This document shows, one piece after another, positions 10,436 through 17,726 of a stretch of DNA of 31,181 bases (the first letter of the stretch is position 1; each line of letters starts with the position of its first letter). The stretch lies in contig JACPVB010000245.1 in the NCBI GenBank assembly GCA_016191985.1, positions 1 through 31,181 of the forward strand. Reading direction: 5' to 3'. The notes under the pieces were generated by a model that saw nothing but the letters and a program-made list of their open reading frames with translations, had not been told where the DNA came from and did not search any database. Origin of the DNA: Chloroflexota bacterium. GTDB lineage: Bacteria > Chloroflexota > Anaerolineae > Anaerolineales > Villigracilaceae. The position numbers and the translations under genes are program-made.

Positions 10436-10684
10436 TCATCCTCCGGAGACGGCAGGGAACAAGGCTATTTCCGCGTTCCGGGGAATCGGAGACTCGTCAA
10501 AAGCATATTCCTGGTTGATCGCAACCAACGATTTTTCCACCAAACCCTGAAGAGGGAGAAATTTCTCGCGCAATATGACCCTCAAATGGGCCACTGTCGC
10601 TTCGGAAGGAATTTCCAAATGGGTGCATTTGATCCCCGTGCGATCGCGCAGGGTGGCAAAGAAGAAAACGGTAATGGAATTCAT
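10436..10684 (-). CDS. moaD: Molybdopterin synthase sulfur carrier subunit MoaD
   Basis: 82 residues with a ubiquitin-like beta-grasp sequence. It starts MNSITVFFFATLRDRTG and ends FPAVSGG, so the Gly-Gly tail needed for adenylation and thiocarboxylation is present. As MoaE is encoded next to it with a 1-base gap, this copy is the best candidate for the true molybdopterin synthase partner among the four MoaD-like proteins in the window. Its ATG is followed upstream by the 137-bp repeat, so any promoter is inside or at the edge of that repeat. Confidence 0.9.
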   Translation of the reverse strand: MNSITVFFFATLRDRTGIKCTHLEIPSEATVAHLRVILREKFLPLQGLVEKSLVAINQEYAFDESPIPRNAEIALFPAVSGG

Positions 10685-10701
10685 CGTTAAATAATCACCT
10701 T

Positions 10702-10838
10702 TATTCTGATTAACCTTAATTGGTTAACTTTGTGTCATGTCATGCTGAGCGAAGCGAAGCATCTCTACGACTGAGAAAGAGACCCTTCGCTGGCGCTCAG
10801 GGTGACATACTTTAAGGGAATCCGAGTTAACCTGAATA
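10702..10838 (+). repeat. 137-bp dispersed palindromic repeat, copy A
   Basis: This segment recurs in inverse orientation at 24681-24817 with only two differences in 137 bases. Its ends are imperfect inverted repeats: TATTCTGATTAAC at the left and, inverted, TATTCAGGTTAAC at the right (11 of 13). Inside is TTAACC-TTAATT-GGTTAA and a long imperfect hairpin built on TGTCATGCTGAGCGAAGCGA against TCGCTGGCGCTCAGGGTGACA-like sequence. The ends and size fit a MITE or REP-like element without coding capacity. It sits between the radical SAM gene (stop at 10846) and moaD (start at 10684) and may end or start transcription there. Confidence 0.9.
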
Positions 10839-10845
10839 GAACATA

Positions 10846-12108
10846 TTATGGGCAGCGGATCACGCCCTGTGCCCACAGACAACCGCCGCAGGCAAGTTTT
10901 GTATTACCGAGGCAGTCTTCCTTGTTGTCTTCGGAAAGTTGACATCCGTTACAAAAAGTGCAGGGAGAAAAATCAAAACGCTGGACGCGTTCGCGCAGGT
11001 TTGAATATTCTTCGTCGTTCCAGATATCCAGTAAACCCCTTTCGAGGACGTTGCCAATCGCATAGGCCTGTGAACGCCGCAAACGGTTCTCGAAATAATT
11101 TTGGTTGGTATGCAAAAGCGGCAAACACGGACAGACGTTTCCATCCCAGCGGATGGCGGTGCTGCCCTGCTCGATAAACGGACAAGCATCCACCGCGCGG
11201 TTCAATTCATAACCCGCAAGTTCCAGACGATATTTCCTTGCGTAAATTTCAGCCAGCACATCTTTTGTAAATTTGTCTGAATCCATGCGCGGCAGGTTGA
11301 CGAGCGGGAGGGACGCGCTCAGGCGCGTGGCAGTTTTAAAAATTGTGCGTTTGTAAAGGATTTGTTCATGCAATTCAGGCGTGTGCGCCAGAACATTGCT
11401 GATCGAAAATTGTTTCGCGCCGAGGCTAATTCCCAGCCGCAGCACTTCGGGCAGTTCCGCGATGTTGCTTTTCATCGCCACGAATGCAATGCCAAGATTG
11501 GGCTTGGTATTGTCGATGTCGGTGGCCTTGTAGCGGATTCTGCGCAGGGTCTTTAAATTTTCAATCACTTTTGGCAGCGATGAACCCAGCCGCACATCCG
11601 CGTAGCTTTCGGGGGATGAGCCATCCAGCGAAACCCACAGCACATCCAACCCCGCGCGGATGAATTGAAGCGAACGCTCTTCGGTGAGCAAAATGCCATT
11701 CGTGATTAATTCAACTCTTGCTCCGAGAGCTTTAATCCGCTGCACCCAGGTGACAAGTTTTGGATGAATGAGCGGCTCGCCATAGCCCCCGAAGAAAACA
11801 GTGGGCAGGGGAGACATGCCCCTCAATTCTTCGAAAATACGCTCGAAGGTCTCGTCGCTCATCGTACCCGCCGATTCCCCCCACACGTTTCTCATGCAGG
11901 TGACACAATCCAGGTTGCACAGGTTGGTTGGTTCAATGTAAATTTTCGCCAGTTGTGTTGTGGGCCGCAACAACCTGATTTCATTGCTGCCTTCATCCAA
12001 CTGAATTTCAATTCCCGGTTTGATCCCAAAGCGTGAAGCAATTTCAGGAGGGAAAATCATTCGCCCATCTTCGTCGATGTGTGCCTTTATGAGCTGTTTT
12101 TGATTCAT
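10846..12108 (-). CDS. AbrB-domain/radical SAM/SPASM protein, probable tungsten-oxidoreductase maturase
   Basis: 420 residues. The first 50 form a SpoVT/AbrB-like swapped-hairpin domain (EDGRMIFPPEIASRFGIKPG). Then comes a radical SAM domain with C64-x3-C68-x2-C71 (CNLDCVTC), GGYGEPLIHP as the SAM-binding loop, and VSLDGSSPESY. A SPASM-type Cys-rich end follows (CPFIEQG, NVCPCLP, CTFCNGC, and further Cys near the C-terminus) for auxiliary iron-sulfur clusters. From memory it matches the family named tungsten cofactor oxidoreductase radical SAM maturase, which occurs beside AOR genes. The chemistry is not established; it may modify an AOR or its cofactor. AAGGA lies 5 bases before the ATG. It follows moaA by 14 bases, so it is in the same operon. 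Confidence 0.85.
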   Translation of the reverse strand: MNQKQLIKAHIDEDGRMIFPPEIASRFGIKPGIEIQLDEGSNEIRLLRPTTQLAKIYIEPTNLCNLDCVTCMRNVWGESAGTMSDETFERIFEELRGMSPLPTVFFGGYGEPLIHPKLVTWVQRIKALGARVELITNGILLTEERSLQFIRAGLDVLWVSLDGSSPESYADVRLGSSLPKVIENLKTLRRIRYKATDIDNTKPNLGIAFVAMKSNIAELPEVLRLGISLGAKQFSISNVLAHTPELHEQILYKRTIFKTATRLSASLPLVNLPRMDSDKFTKDVLAEIYARKYRLELAGYELNRAVDACPFIEQGSTAIRWDGNVCPCLPLLHTNQNYFENRLRRSQAYAIGNVLERGLLDIWNDEEYSNLRERVQRFDFSPCTFCNGCQLSEDNKEDCLGNTKLACGGCLWAQGVIRCP

Positions 12109-12122
12109 GATTTTCCTTTTAT

Positions 12123-13124
12123 CTATCCTCCGATCTGCGCCATGCGGCGGAATTCAGGATAGTGCTGCAAGAGCAGTTCATGTCCTGCGGGTTTGGCATC
12201 CACGGCTCGTTGAATGAGCGGCAGCAGCGGTGTCCCAGCTTTTAAATTTTCACGAAGATTGATTTCCCCATCCAATAGAAGACAAGGCCGCAGATACCCA
12301 TCCGCGGTCAGGCGCAGGCGGTTGCAGTTCTGGCAAAAATGTTCGCCAAGCGGCGAGATAAATCCAACCGTACCCAACGCGCCGGGAATTCGGAACGTGC
12401 GCGCGGGGCCGTTCCCCATGGGGGTCGTGGCGGGTTCAAGACCGTAATGCGAAAGCCTCGCTTGCATTTCATGAACAGAAATATAGCGCTCATCCAGGGA
12501 AGGAAAACCCTCGCCCCAATTTTGCGCGTTGCCCACCGGCATCAATTCAATGAAACGCACATGCCAGGGATTCTCAATCGTCAGCCGCGCGAGAGCGGAT
12601 AATTCATCAGCGTTGAGTCCATTCACAACAACAGTATTCAGCTTGAGGGGCGAGAGATGCGCTTCCTCGGCGGCGGCGATTCCACGCCAGAGGCGGTCAA
12701 TATCCCCGCCGCGCGTAATCTGCTTGAATTTTTTTTCATCCAATGTATCGAGGCTGATGTTCACCCGCTTCAAGCCCGCATCGGCCAACGGCCCGGCAAG
12801 TTTTTCGAGAAGCATGGCATTGGTCGTCAGGCTGACTTCCTCAATGCCGGGGATGGACGCAAGCCGCGCCACAATCTCGACGATGTCCGGGCGCACAAGC
12901 GGCTCGCCCCCTGTGAGACGAATCCGCTTCACCCCGACCTGTGCCATGGTCGCCGTTACCCGGGCAATTTCCTCGGCTGAAAGCTGGTTCTCGCGCGCCT
13001 GCCATTGGACGCCGTTCTCCGGCAGGCAGTACACGCAGCGAAGATTGCAGCGGTCGGTGACCGAGATCCGCAGGTAATTAATGGAACGCCCAAAGCGGTC
13101 GGTGAGATTCATGGGTGCGTCCAT
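12123..13124 (-). CDS. moaA: GTP 3',8-cyclase MoaA
   Basis: 333 residues, standard length. MoaA is the radical SAM enzyme that turns GTP into 3',8-cyclo-dihydro-GTP, the first step of molybdopterin synthesis. Its first cluster is C26-x3-C30-x2-C33 (CNLRCVYC), with TGGEPLVRPD as the SAM loop. The second cluster is in FCQNCNRLRLTADGYLRPCL near residues 260-280, and the chain ends in the conserved Gly-Gly tail (MAQIGG). The start ATG directly follows the stop codon of the MoaD-like gene, with no base between, and GGAGG lies just inside that gene, so translation is coupled. MoaC, the partner for step two, is not in the window. Confidence 0.95.
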   Translation of the reverse strand: MDAPMNLTDRFGRSINYLRISVTDRCNLRCVYCLPENGVQWQARENQLSAEEIARVTATMAQVGVKRIRLTGGEPLVRPDIVEIVARLASIPGIEEVSLTTNAMLLEKLAGPLADAGLKRVNISLDTLDEKKFKQITRGGDIDRLWRGIAAAEEAHLSPLKLNTVVVNGLNADELSALARLTIENPWHVRFIELMPVGNAQNWGEGFPSLDERYISVHEMQARLSHYGLEPATTPMGNGPARTFRIPGALGTVGFISPLGEHFCQNCNRLRLTADGYLRPCLLLDGEINLRENLKAGTPLLPLIQRAVDAKPAGHELLLQHYPEFRRMAQIGG

Positions 13125-13385
13125 TTACCCTCCACCCACTGGCGGGAACAAGCCAACCACATCGCCATCTTTGAGTTGCGAGTCGGGCCCTTCGATGATG
13201 TTGTTGATGAAAACGACATGTGTCTCTTGCGGCGGAATTTTCAACAGGTCGATCAAATCTTTCACCGCGGAACCATCGGGCAGATCAACTTCAAAAGGCC
13301 GGCCAGCCCGTGAGCCGTCCTTGAAACGAACGAGAGTTGCAAAAAGTTTTACCACAATACGCATGTTCGTTTCATCCATTATCAT
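13125..13385 (-). CDS. MoaD/ThiS-family sulfur carrier (second copy)
   Basis: 86 residues of beta-grasp type (MRIVVKLFATLVRF, then GDVVGLFPPVGGG). The tail ends in Gly-Gly-Gly, so it can be activated as a thiocarboxylate. It overlaps the preceding unknown gene by ATGA (start at 13385, stop of neighbour at 13382-13384) and touches moaA downstream. Internal ATGs at 13379 and 13364 are also possible starts. As no MoaE lies beside it, its job may be in AOR cofactor assembly rather than ordinary molybdopterin synthase; that is inference from position. Confidence 0.85.
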   Translation of the reverse strand: MIMDETNMRIVVKLFATLVRFKDGSRAGRPFEVDLPDGSAVKDLIDLLKIPPQETHVVFINNIIEGPDSQLKDGDVVGLFPPVGGG

Positions 13386-14194
13386 GTTCGATCCATTTTG
13401 AATACGACATTTGCCGGACTTGCAGAGATCATCTTTTCTGAAGTTTCACTGGGCATGATCCCCAATGTGATTTGCCGGCCATCCCTTTGCAATTGGATGC
13501 GGGCAAACCCAAGATCAGATGCGCCAGGGAATGGGATGTATTCCGTAATCTCCCAATTGTGGGCTGGCAGCTCACGCAGATAGAAAGCCTGCAACGCGCC
13601 GATCCCATCCCTGCCGGAATAGGCGCGCCATGGTGTCGGGTCGGAAATATCAGGTAGGATACTTTTCGGATCAACCGACGTGTAACCCGGCGGCAGGGGC
13701 AGATCTTCGCTGCTGGTTTCAATTCCTGAAATTCTTTCTGGAAAACGCAGGCTGGAAATTATTTTTGTAGCGGCAGGCTCGAACTGTTCCCGCACTTCCT
13801 TTGGATGTGTCACCATGAAATGGATGACGATGAAGTCCTGCATCAGGATGCCGGTCCACAGGCGTTGATTGTCTTTTTTAGGGAGTACGATTTCCGCTTC
13901 GAGTCCGCTGGCTTGCCCGATTCTCCACGGAGCAGAACCAACCTGTTTGGCCCCCAACATGCCTGCCAGCATCCCGATGTGTTTATTCCACAACGGTTCA
14001 ACGGATTGGCGCGCCCAGTTCCATTCGCACCGCACCAACAACTGCCCGGCATTCTGTCCAAAATAATAAGAATCCAACGCGTCGGGTGTCATCACGAACG
14101 CATCTGAATCCTGAACCGATTGATGCACCCACGGATCGGGATACGTCATTTCATATCCCCAGAGGATGTGTTGGAATACAGTCATCGGCTGCAT
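13382..14194 (-). CDS. Uncharacterised protein encoded in the tungsten-enzyme operon
   Basis: About 270 residues from the ATG at 14194. I do not recognise the family. The sequence is soluble, with no signal peptide or membrane segment. It is rich in Trp, Tyr and Pro near the start (ILWGYEMTYPDPWVHQ) and has a possible two-part build: residues 20-170 with LYPxxK-type amphipathic strands and SLRFPERI, then a Pro-rich linker (SSEDLPLPPGYTSVDPKSIL) and a second part ending near KMDRT. Its stop overlaps the MoaD-like start by 4 bases, so it belongs to the operon, and it follows the AOR by about 50 bases. Another possible start is ATG 14149, which has GGGGA about 6 bases upstream and would give 255 residues. 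The frame is open further upstream into the AOR gene, but that part is an overlap shadow. Confidence 0.65.
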   Translation of the reverse strand: MQPMTVFQHILWGYEMTYPDPWVHQSVQDSDAFVMTPDALDSYYFGQNAGQLLVRCEWNWARQSVEPLWNKHIGMLAGMLGAKQVGSAPWRIGQASGLEAEIVLPKKDNQRLWTGILMQDFIVIHFMVTHPKEVREQFEPAATKIISSLRFPERISGIETSSEDLPLPPGYTSVDPKSILPDISDPTPWRAYSGRDGIGALQAFYLRELPAHNWEITEYIPFPGASDLGFARIQLQRDGRQITLGIMPSETSEKMISASPANVVFKMDRT

Positions 14195-14201
14195 ACTTTT
14201 T

Positions 14202-14227
14202 CGGGTGCGGCAGTGATGCCGCACCCG
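14202..14227 (-). promoter_or_regulatory. Perfect 11-bp hairpin between AOR and the unknown gene
   Basis: CGGGTGCGGCA (14202-14212) pairs exactly with TGCCGCACCCG (14217-14227) around GTGA. It starts 17 bases after the AOR stop and ends 7 bases before the ATG at 14194. On the minus strand it is followed by AAAAAGT and not by U residues, so it is not a standard terminator. It may protect the AOR mRNA 3' end or lower read-through into the next gene. Confidence 0.6.
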
Positions 14228-14243
14228 CTGTGTTGTTTTAAGA

Positions 14244-16010
14244 TCAGGCTTTCTGGCCGTTATGCACCCAGGCAAAGACGGAATCAAGTTGATCGTCAGT
14301 AATCGACCACTTGACGTTATGAGGCGGCAAACTTTCGTTGCGCATGAATTCCGGTGGGCGGTCATCCTCGGCGGTAAACCCGGCCTTCTCGTTGAAGAGG
14401 CGTTCCATCTTGAGGATTTCCTTGCCAAGCGGGATTACATCCGCGCCGGTGATGTTCAAACCGGTAACGCCCGCAACCGACTCGGCCATCCCTTCCCAGC
14501 CCTTTGCAATATCAAGGATCGGGAAAGCGATGAACAGGCAGTAGCCGGAGCTATCGATGAAAGCCGTGGCGGCCTGGAAAGTGAGAGAGAGTTCAGCCTT
14601 GCCTTCATCAGACAACGGGTCCAGTTTGCCACTGACTCCCGCAATTTCAGGAGCAATGGTATAGCCGGCAGTGTGATCCGCTCCCATGGGAGTGGTGGCG
14701 TACGTGACGCCAATGCCTTTGACGGCGCGCGGTTCATACGCTGGCATGGATTGTCCCTTGACGGTGGGGACGCGGCTGACGCCAAATGCCTTGGCTGTGG
14801 CTTCAACACCCTGCCCGAGAATACGTCCAAGCGGTGTTCCTCTGCGGATTTCATCGAAGGTTTTGAAAGCGCCTTCCGCATCACCAAATGGAAGCAGACC
14901 GCCTTCCATCGCAATTGCGACGGTGTTGCCAGCCTCGATGGTATCCAGGCCAATGTCGTTGCATTCGCGGGTCATCTTGGCGATGTAATCCAATTCATCG
15001 ATTCCGCAGTTCGCGCCCATTGCCCAGGTGGTTTCGTACTCGATGCAGGAGACAATTGCTTCGCCTGATTCATTCGGGTAGATATTGGAGCATTTGATGA
15101 TACAGCCGGGATGGCAGCCATGCCCCATCATTCCCTCGCCGCCGCGTTTTTCGCAGACTTCAGCAATCGCCTCGCCTGAGATCTTGGCTGCGCCTTCGAA
15201 TTGACCGGCGCTGAAGTTACGAGTGGGCAATCCACCGGCTTCATTCAGGATGTTCACCAACACTGCCGTACCAAAGGCATTCAGCCCACCGGCTTTCTTG
15301 GTAAGGCCATGTTCCTGAATGGACTCCGTCAACTTTTTGCGACCCTGCTTGAAGAGGTCCTGGTTGGCAATCTCGACCCCTGGGCCACCGGTATCCACAA
15401 TCACCATGGCTTTCACGCCGCGCGCGCCCATCACTGCCCCCATGCCGCCGCGTCCCGCATAGCGACCGGGTTTATTCTCAGGGTCATTGACCGAGATGCC
15501 GGCATTGGAGAGTTTCATTTCACCGGCCTGACCGATGCCGATCACGGCTGTCTTGGGGTATTTCTTCCAAAGCAGTTCATCAACTTCATACATGCCCTTG
15601 CCTACCAGGTCGGCAGCTGATTCGAACTTTACGCCGTCCTTGCTGACAACGAGGGTGTACCACTCGCCTTTGAGCGGTGTGCCTTCCACGATGATGGCGG
15701 CCAAACCGAGTTTGGCGATCATCTGTCCGCTTAAGCCACCAGCGTTGGATTCTTTGATGCCACCCGTGAGCGGGCTTTTTCCGCCAAACGAAGTGCGTCC
15801 GCTGCTGGGGGCGGCCGGTGAGCCGGTCACCCAGCCTGGAGCGATGACAACTTTATTGTTCGGCCCAAGCGGATGGCACATCGGGTCGACCTCATCGCAG
15901 ACGATTGCAGACGTCAGGCCACGTCCGGCCCAACGCGACCATTTTTCAGGCACAGCCTCGTAAGCTGCCTTCAATGTGGTCATATTGATTCTTAGGATTT
16001 TCTTTGCCAT
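14244..16010 (-). CDS. Aldehyde:ferredoxin oxidoreductase-family tungsten/molybdenum enzyme, paralog 1
   Basis: 588 residues. AOR enzymes oxidise aldehydes to acids (or reduce acids) with a tungsten bis-pterin and one [4Fe-4S] cluster. Family signatures: FGGKSPLTGGIKESNAGG near 76-92, GRGGMGAVMGARGVKAMVI near 187-204, GLPTRNFSAGQ, MPAYEPRAVKGIG, TAGYTIAPE. Cluster cysteines are C299, C303 and C307 (HGCHPGCIIKC), plus C491 in SSGYCLF. The first spacing is C-x3-C-x3-C, one residue longer than in classical AOR (C-x2-C-x3-C), so this is a separate subgroup and its substrate cannot be read off. The start ATG 16010 has AAGGAG 9 bases upstream; an ATG at 16037 has none. The MoaD-like gene lies 76 bases upstream. 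Confidence 0.93.
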   Translation of the reverse strand: MAKKILRINMTTLKAAYEAVPEKWSRWAGRGLTSAIVCDEVDPMCHPLGPNNKVVIAPGWVTGSPAAPSSGRTSFGGKSPLTGGIKESNAGGLSGQMIAKLGLAAIIVEGTPLKGEWYTLVVSKDGVKFESAADLVGKGMYEVDELLWKKYPKTAVIGIGQAGEMKLSNAGISVNDPENKPGRYAGRGGMGAVMGARGVKAMVIVDTGGPGVEIANQDLFKQGRKKLTESIQEHGLTKKAGGLNAFGTAVLVNILNEAGGLPTRNFSAGQFEGAAKISGEAIAEVCEKRGGEGMMGHGCHPGCIIKCSNIYPNESGEAIVSCIEYETTWAMGANCGIDELDYIAKMTRECNDIGLDTIEAGNTVAIAMEGGLLPFGDAEGAFKTFDEIRRGTPLGRILGQGVEATAKAFGVSRVPTVKGQSMPAYEPRAVKGIGVTYATTPMGADHTAGYTIAPEIAGVSGKLDPLSDEGKAELSLTFQAATAFIDSSGYCLFIAFPILDIAKGWEGMAESVAGVTGLNITGADVIPLGKEILKMERLFNEKAGFTAEDDRPPEFMRNESLPPHNVKWSITDDQLDSVFAWVHNGQKA

Positions 16011-16086
16011 TTCAGTTACTCCTTCAATTTGGTACAAAGATTGAGTTTCTTACGTGCAAACAATTCGACCAGTTACAAGAGCCAAT

Positions 16087-16437
16087 TCATTTATAGGAAT
16101 GGTGCATGGCGCCATTTTCTTTTAGTGTTTTTCTCAGTCCATCGGATATGGGAAGCCCATCCCGGTATTGAAATGGGAATAAACGGTCAACGGAGAAAAT
16201 TCCCACATGGTCGCCATCCTTTAGCAGTTCATTGGCTCCCGTTGATATTCCAGGGACCTCACAAAGCATTGCATTGATAAACAGATAGCCGCGCTCATTT
16301 TCTGGAATGCCAAGTTGGCGCAGCAATTCAGCCTTGCCGGCGCCCTGTTCAAGTTCGATATCCAATTGCGCAACATGCCGCCCGCCGCCGAACCTAGACA
16401 AAGAACCATATAAACTGACATTGATCTTGATCATCAT
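16087..16437 (-). CDS. MoaD/ThiS-like beta-grasp protein without the Gly-Gly tail
   Basis: 116 residues. The first 80 follow the MoaD pattern (MIKINVSLYGSLSRFGGG, YLFINAMLCEVPGI, LLKDGDHVGIFSV). Where the others end in PPVxGG, this protein continues with DRLFPFQYRDGLPISDGL and about 20 more residues, ending HHSYK. Without a terminal Gly-Gly it cannot be adenylated as a sulfur carrier, unless it is first cut, and no Gly-Gly occurs at the right place. A structural or chaperone role for the AOR encoded directly downstream is a reasonable inference. It starts 270 bases downstream of the DUF1097-like gene. Confidence 0.75.
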   Translation of the reverse strand: MMIKINVSLYGSLSRFGGGRHVAQLDIELEQGAGKAELLRQLGIPENERGYLFINAMLCEVPGISTGANELLKDGDHVGIFSVDRLFPFQYRDGLPISDGLRKTLKENGAMHHSYK

Positions 16438-16580
16438 TTATTCTTTTTCACCCAATTAGTATAGAACAATCAACCTGTCCGCGGTCTATCTCAAAGTACA
16501 GTCTCTTCCAGCGACTCGATGAAAATAACTATACTTTCGGCCAAGTCAGGGAGGGATAAGCATCTATGCGAGAAGGTCTT

Positions 16581-16618
16581 GAGGTGTTTTGAGGCTGTTC
16601 CCAGCCTCAAAACACCTC
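16581..16618. repeat. Perfect 17-bp inverted repeat upstream of the MoaD-like gene
   Basis: GAGGTGTTTTGAGGCTG (16581-16597) and CAGCCTCAAAACACCTC (16602-16618) are exact inverted copies with a 4-base loop. It lies 144 bases upstream of the ATG at 16437 and 90 bases after the DUF1097-like stop. Neither strand has a run of T after it, so it is either a processing or stability hairpin, or a DNA operator. Confidence 0.65.
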
Positions 16619-16707
16619 GAATCTCCCACTTTTATGATGTGCCTGCTTAAATCCCCTTTGAGAAAAGGCGGGGGTCACAAAAAACATTCAAGCGGTTTGG
16701 CCTGGTC

Positions 16708-17232
16708 CTATGCTGCAACAGCGGCGGCTTTTTTCTCTGGCATAAGCACGCCGACAATCCACAAGGAAAGCCAGGCTAGAACTTCACCGGAGAATAAAGG
16801 AATTAAGGTGGCGATTGTCACGATCAATGGGGATGCGGTGGGGAGCATTCCACTGACACCAAACCAGCACGCCGCGCCGCAAAACCCTGCTGGTACCGCA
16901 GCCCATAAGTTGTTAAAGCCGCTGAGGGCGGTGATGGGCCATGCAACGATGAATACAAAGATCCCGAGTATGATGAAGTTGGGGTCAGACAACTTCAAGG
17001 CGGCATATAGCCAAATGAACAAGCCGCTCAAAATAACCCCGGTGGAAAGCTGCACCAAGCCATTGCGCATTCCGACCACATTGGCGCCCAGGTAAAAGAA
17101 GGCAGCCCAACCGACGAAGGTGGGCCAGAGGATGAACGGGATGGAACCGATGCTTCCGACATTGAGAACGAAAATCGTCCAAATGCCCGCCAGTACAGCG
17201 ATACTGGTGGCGAGTGCAAGTGTTTTCTTCAC
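16708..17232 (-). CDS. DUF1097-like integral membrane protein
   Basis: 174 residues, almost all hydrophobic, with about five membrane segments, ending in the charged tail MPEKKAAAVAA. The pattern FVGWAAFFYLGAN near residue 40, STGVILSGLFIW, and FNNLWAAVPAGFCGAACWFG resembles the DUF1097 family (E. coli YcdZ type), whose function is unknown. The start codon is GTG, with AGGAGAG 7 bases upstream. It lies between the FIST-like gene and the MoaD-like/AOR pair on the same strand, so it may serve the AOR system, for example by moving a substrate or product; that is a guess from position. Confidence 0.6.
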   Translation of the reverse strand: MKKTLALATSIAVLAGIWTIFVLNVGSIGSIPFILWPTFVGWAAFFYLGANVVGMRNGLVQLSTGVILSGLFIWLYAALKLSDPNFIILGIFVFIVAWPITALSGFNNLWAAVPAGFCGAACWFGVSGMLPTASPLIVTIATLIPLFSGEVLAWLSLWIVGVLMPEKKAAAVAA

Positions 17233-17268
17233 AGGTACTCTCCTTTTGTTTAACGATGTAGATAGAGT

Positions 17269-17469
17269 TTAGATAGCGCCAATGCCAGGCCCGCAGTTCG
17301 GCAACTTTGGTGTTTCGAACTGCGTCAGCCTTTTGCCAAGGGTGAAGCCATAGATTGAGATCACTGAAGAGATGATTGAAGCTAGTTTCTTGCGCGCCTT
17401 CACCTCCATATTCCTGAAAAAATGACCTGCAAGGCGTACCCCCGGATTAATCAAAATCTTTAGCCTCAT
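17269..17469 (-). CDS. Possible small protein of 66 residues
   Basis: The frame from ATG 17469 gives a basic, mixed protein (MRLKILINPGVRLAGHFFRN..., ending LPNCGPGIGAI) that stops 36 bases before the DUF1097-like start. A TTG at 17478 could be used instead. Codon choice looks acceptable, but no Shine-Dalgarno is seen near either start, and the 3' part contains a 9-bp inverted repeat (CGCAGTTCG/CGAACTGCG near 17292-17322). I do not recognise it. It could be chance. Confidence 0.25.
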   Translation of the reverse strand: MRLKILINPGVRLAGHFFRNMEVKARKKLASIISSVISIYGFTLGKRLTQFETPKLPNCGPGIGAI

Positions 17470-17512
17470 ATTATTCAAGAGTAGTATATGGCGGATAAAC
17501 TCCTTCGTACCT

Positions 17513-17567
17513 GCGCTAAAGTATGGCTTATTCCCACTTTGAACAACAATGAGCCATACTTTAGGCC
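17513..17567. repeat. Long imperfect inverted repeat between the FIST-like gene and the membrane protein gene
   Basis: The arm 17513-17532 (GCGCTAAAGTATGGCTTATT) pairs with 17548-17567 (AATGAGCCATACTTTAGGCC) at 18 of 20 positions, 13 in a row without error, around a 15-base loop. It lies just downstream of the terminator at 17591-17631 in the minus direction, so it could be a leader structure or operator for the DUF1097/AOR genes. Confidence 0.6.
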
Positions 17568-17590
17568 AGTCTGGCTGCCTGAATGCAAAA

Positions 17591-17631
17591 TAAAAAAGTG
17601 ACGTATCTTTTTGGATACTGTCACTTTTTTA
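17591..17631 (-). terminator. Strong (bidirectional) intrinsic terminator after the FIST-like gene
   Basis: TAAAAAAGTGAC (17591-17602) pairs with GTCACTTTTTTA (17620-17631), and GTATC (17603-17607) with GATAC (17614-17618) continues the stem to a TTTTTG loop. Read on the minus strand the stem ends in a run of six U residues. The symmetry gives the same on the plus strand. It begins 95 bases after the FIST-like stop. Confidence 0.85.
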
Positions 17632-17726
17632 TTGAAGCTAAGTTGCCCAGGGTTTGTGAAAATATAAGACCCCTCGCCCCTATACAAGGGCAGCGCCCCA
17701 CAACGACTTCACGGGGAACTATTTAT

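Noticed and set aside
10685..10845. Molybdenum-cofactor riboswitch between the radical SAM gene and moaD
   Set aside because: The structured sequence is the dispersed 137-bp repeat, which also occurs at 24681-24817 away from any moa start, so it is not a dedicated riboswitch.
14195..14428. Upstream extension of the unknown gene at 13382 by 78 codons
   Set aside because: It would overlap the 3' end of the AOR gene and reads as low-complexity Arg/Ser/Pro-rich shadow sequence; starts at 14194, 14185 or 14149 avoid this.
17475..17687. Minus-strand 70-codon frame starting MYRGEGS
   Set aside because: It spans the strong terminator at 17591-17631 and the inverted repeat at 17513-17567, has no ribosome binding site, and its product matches nothing.
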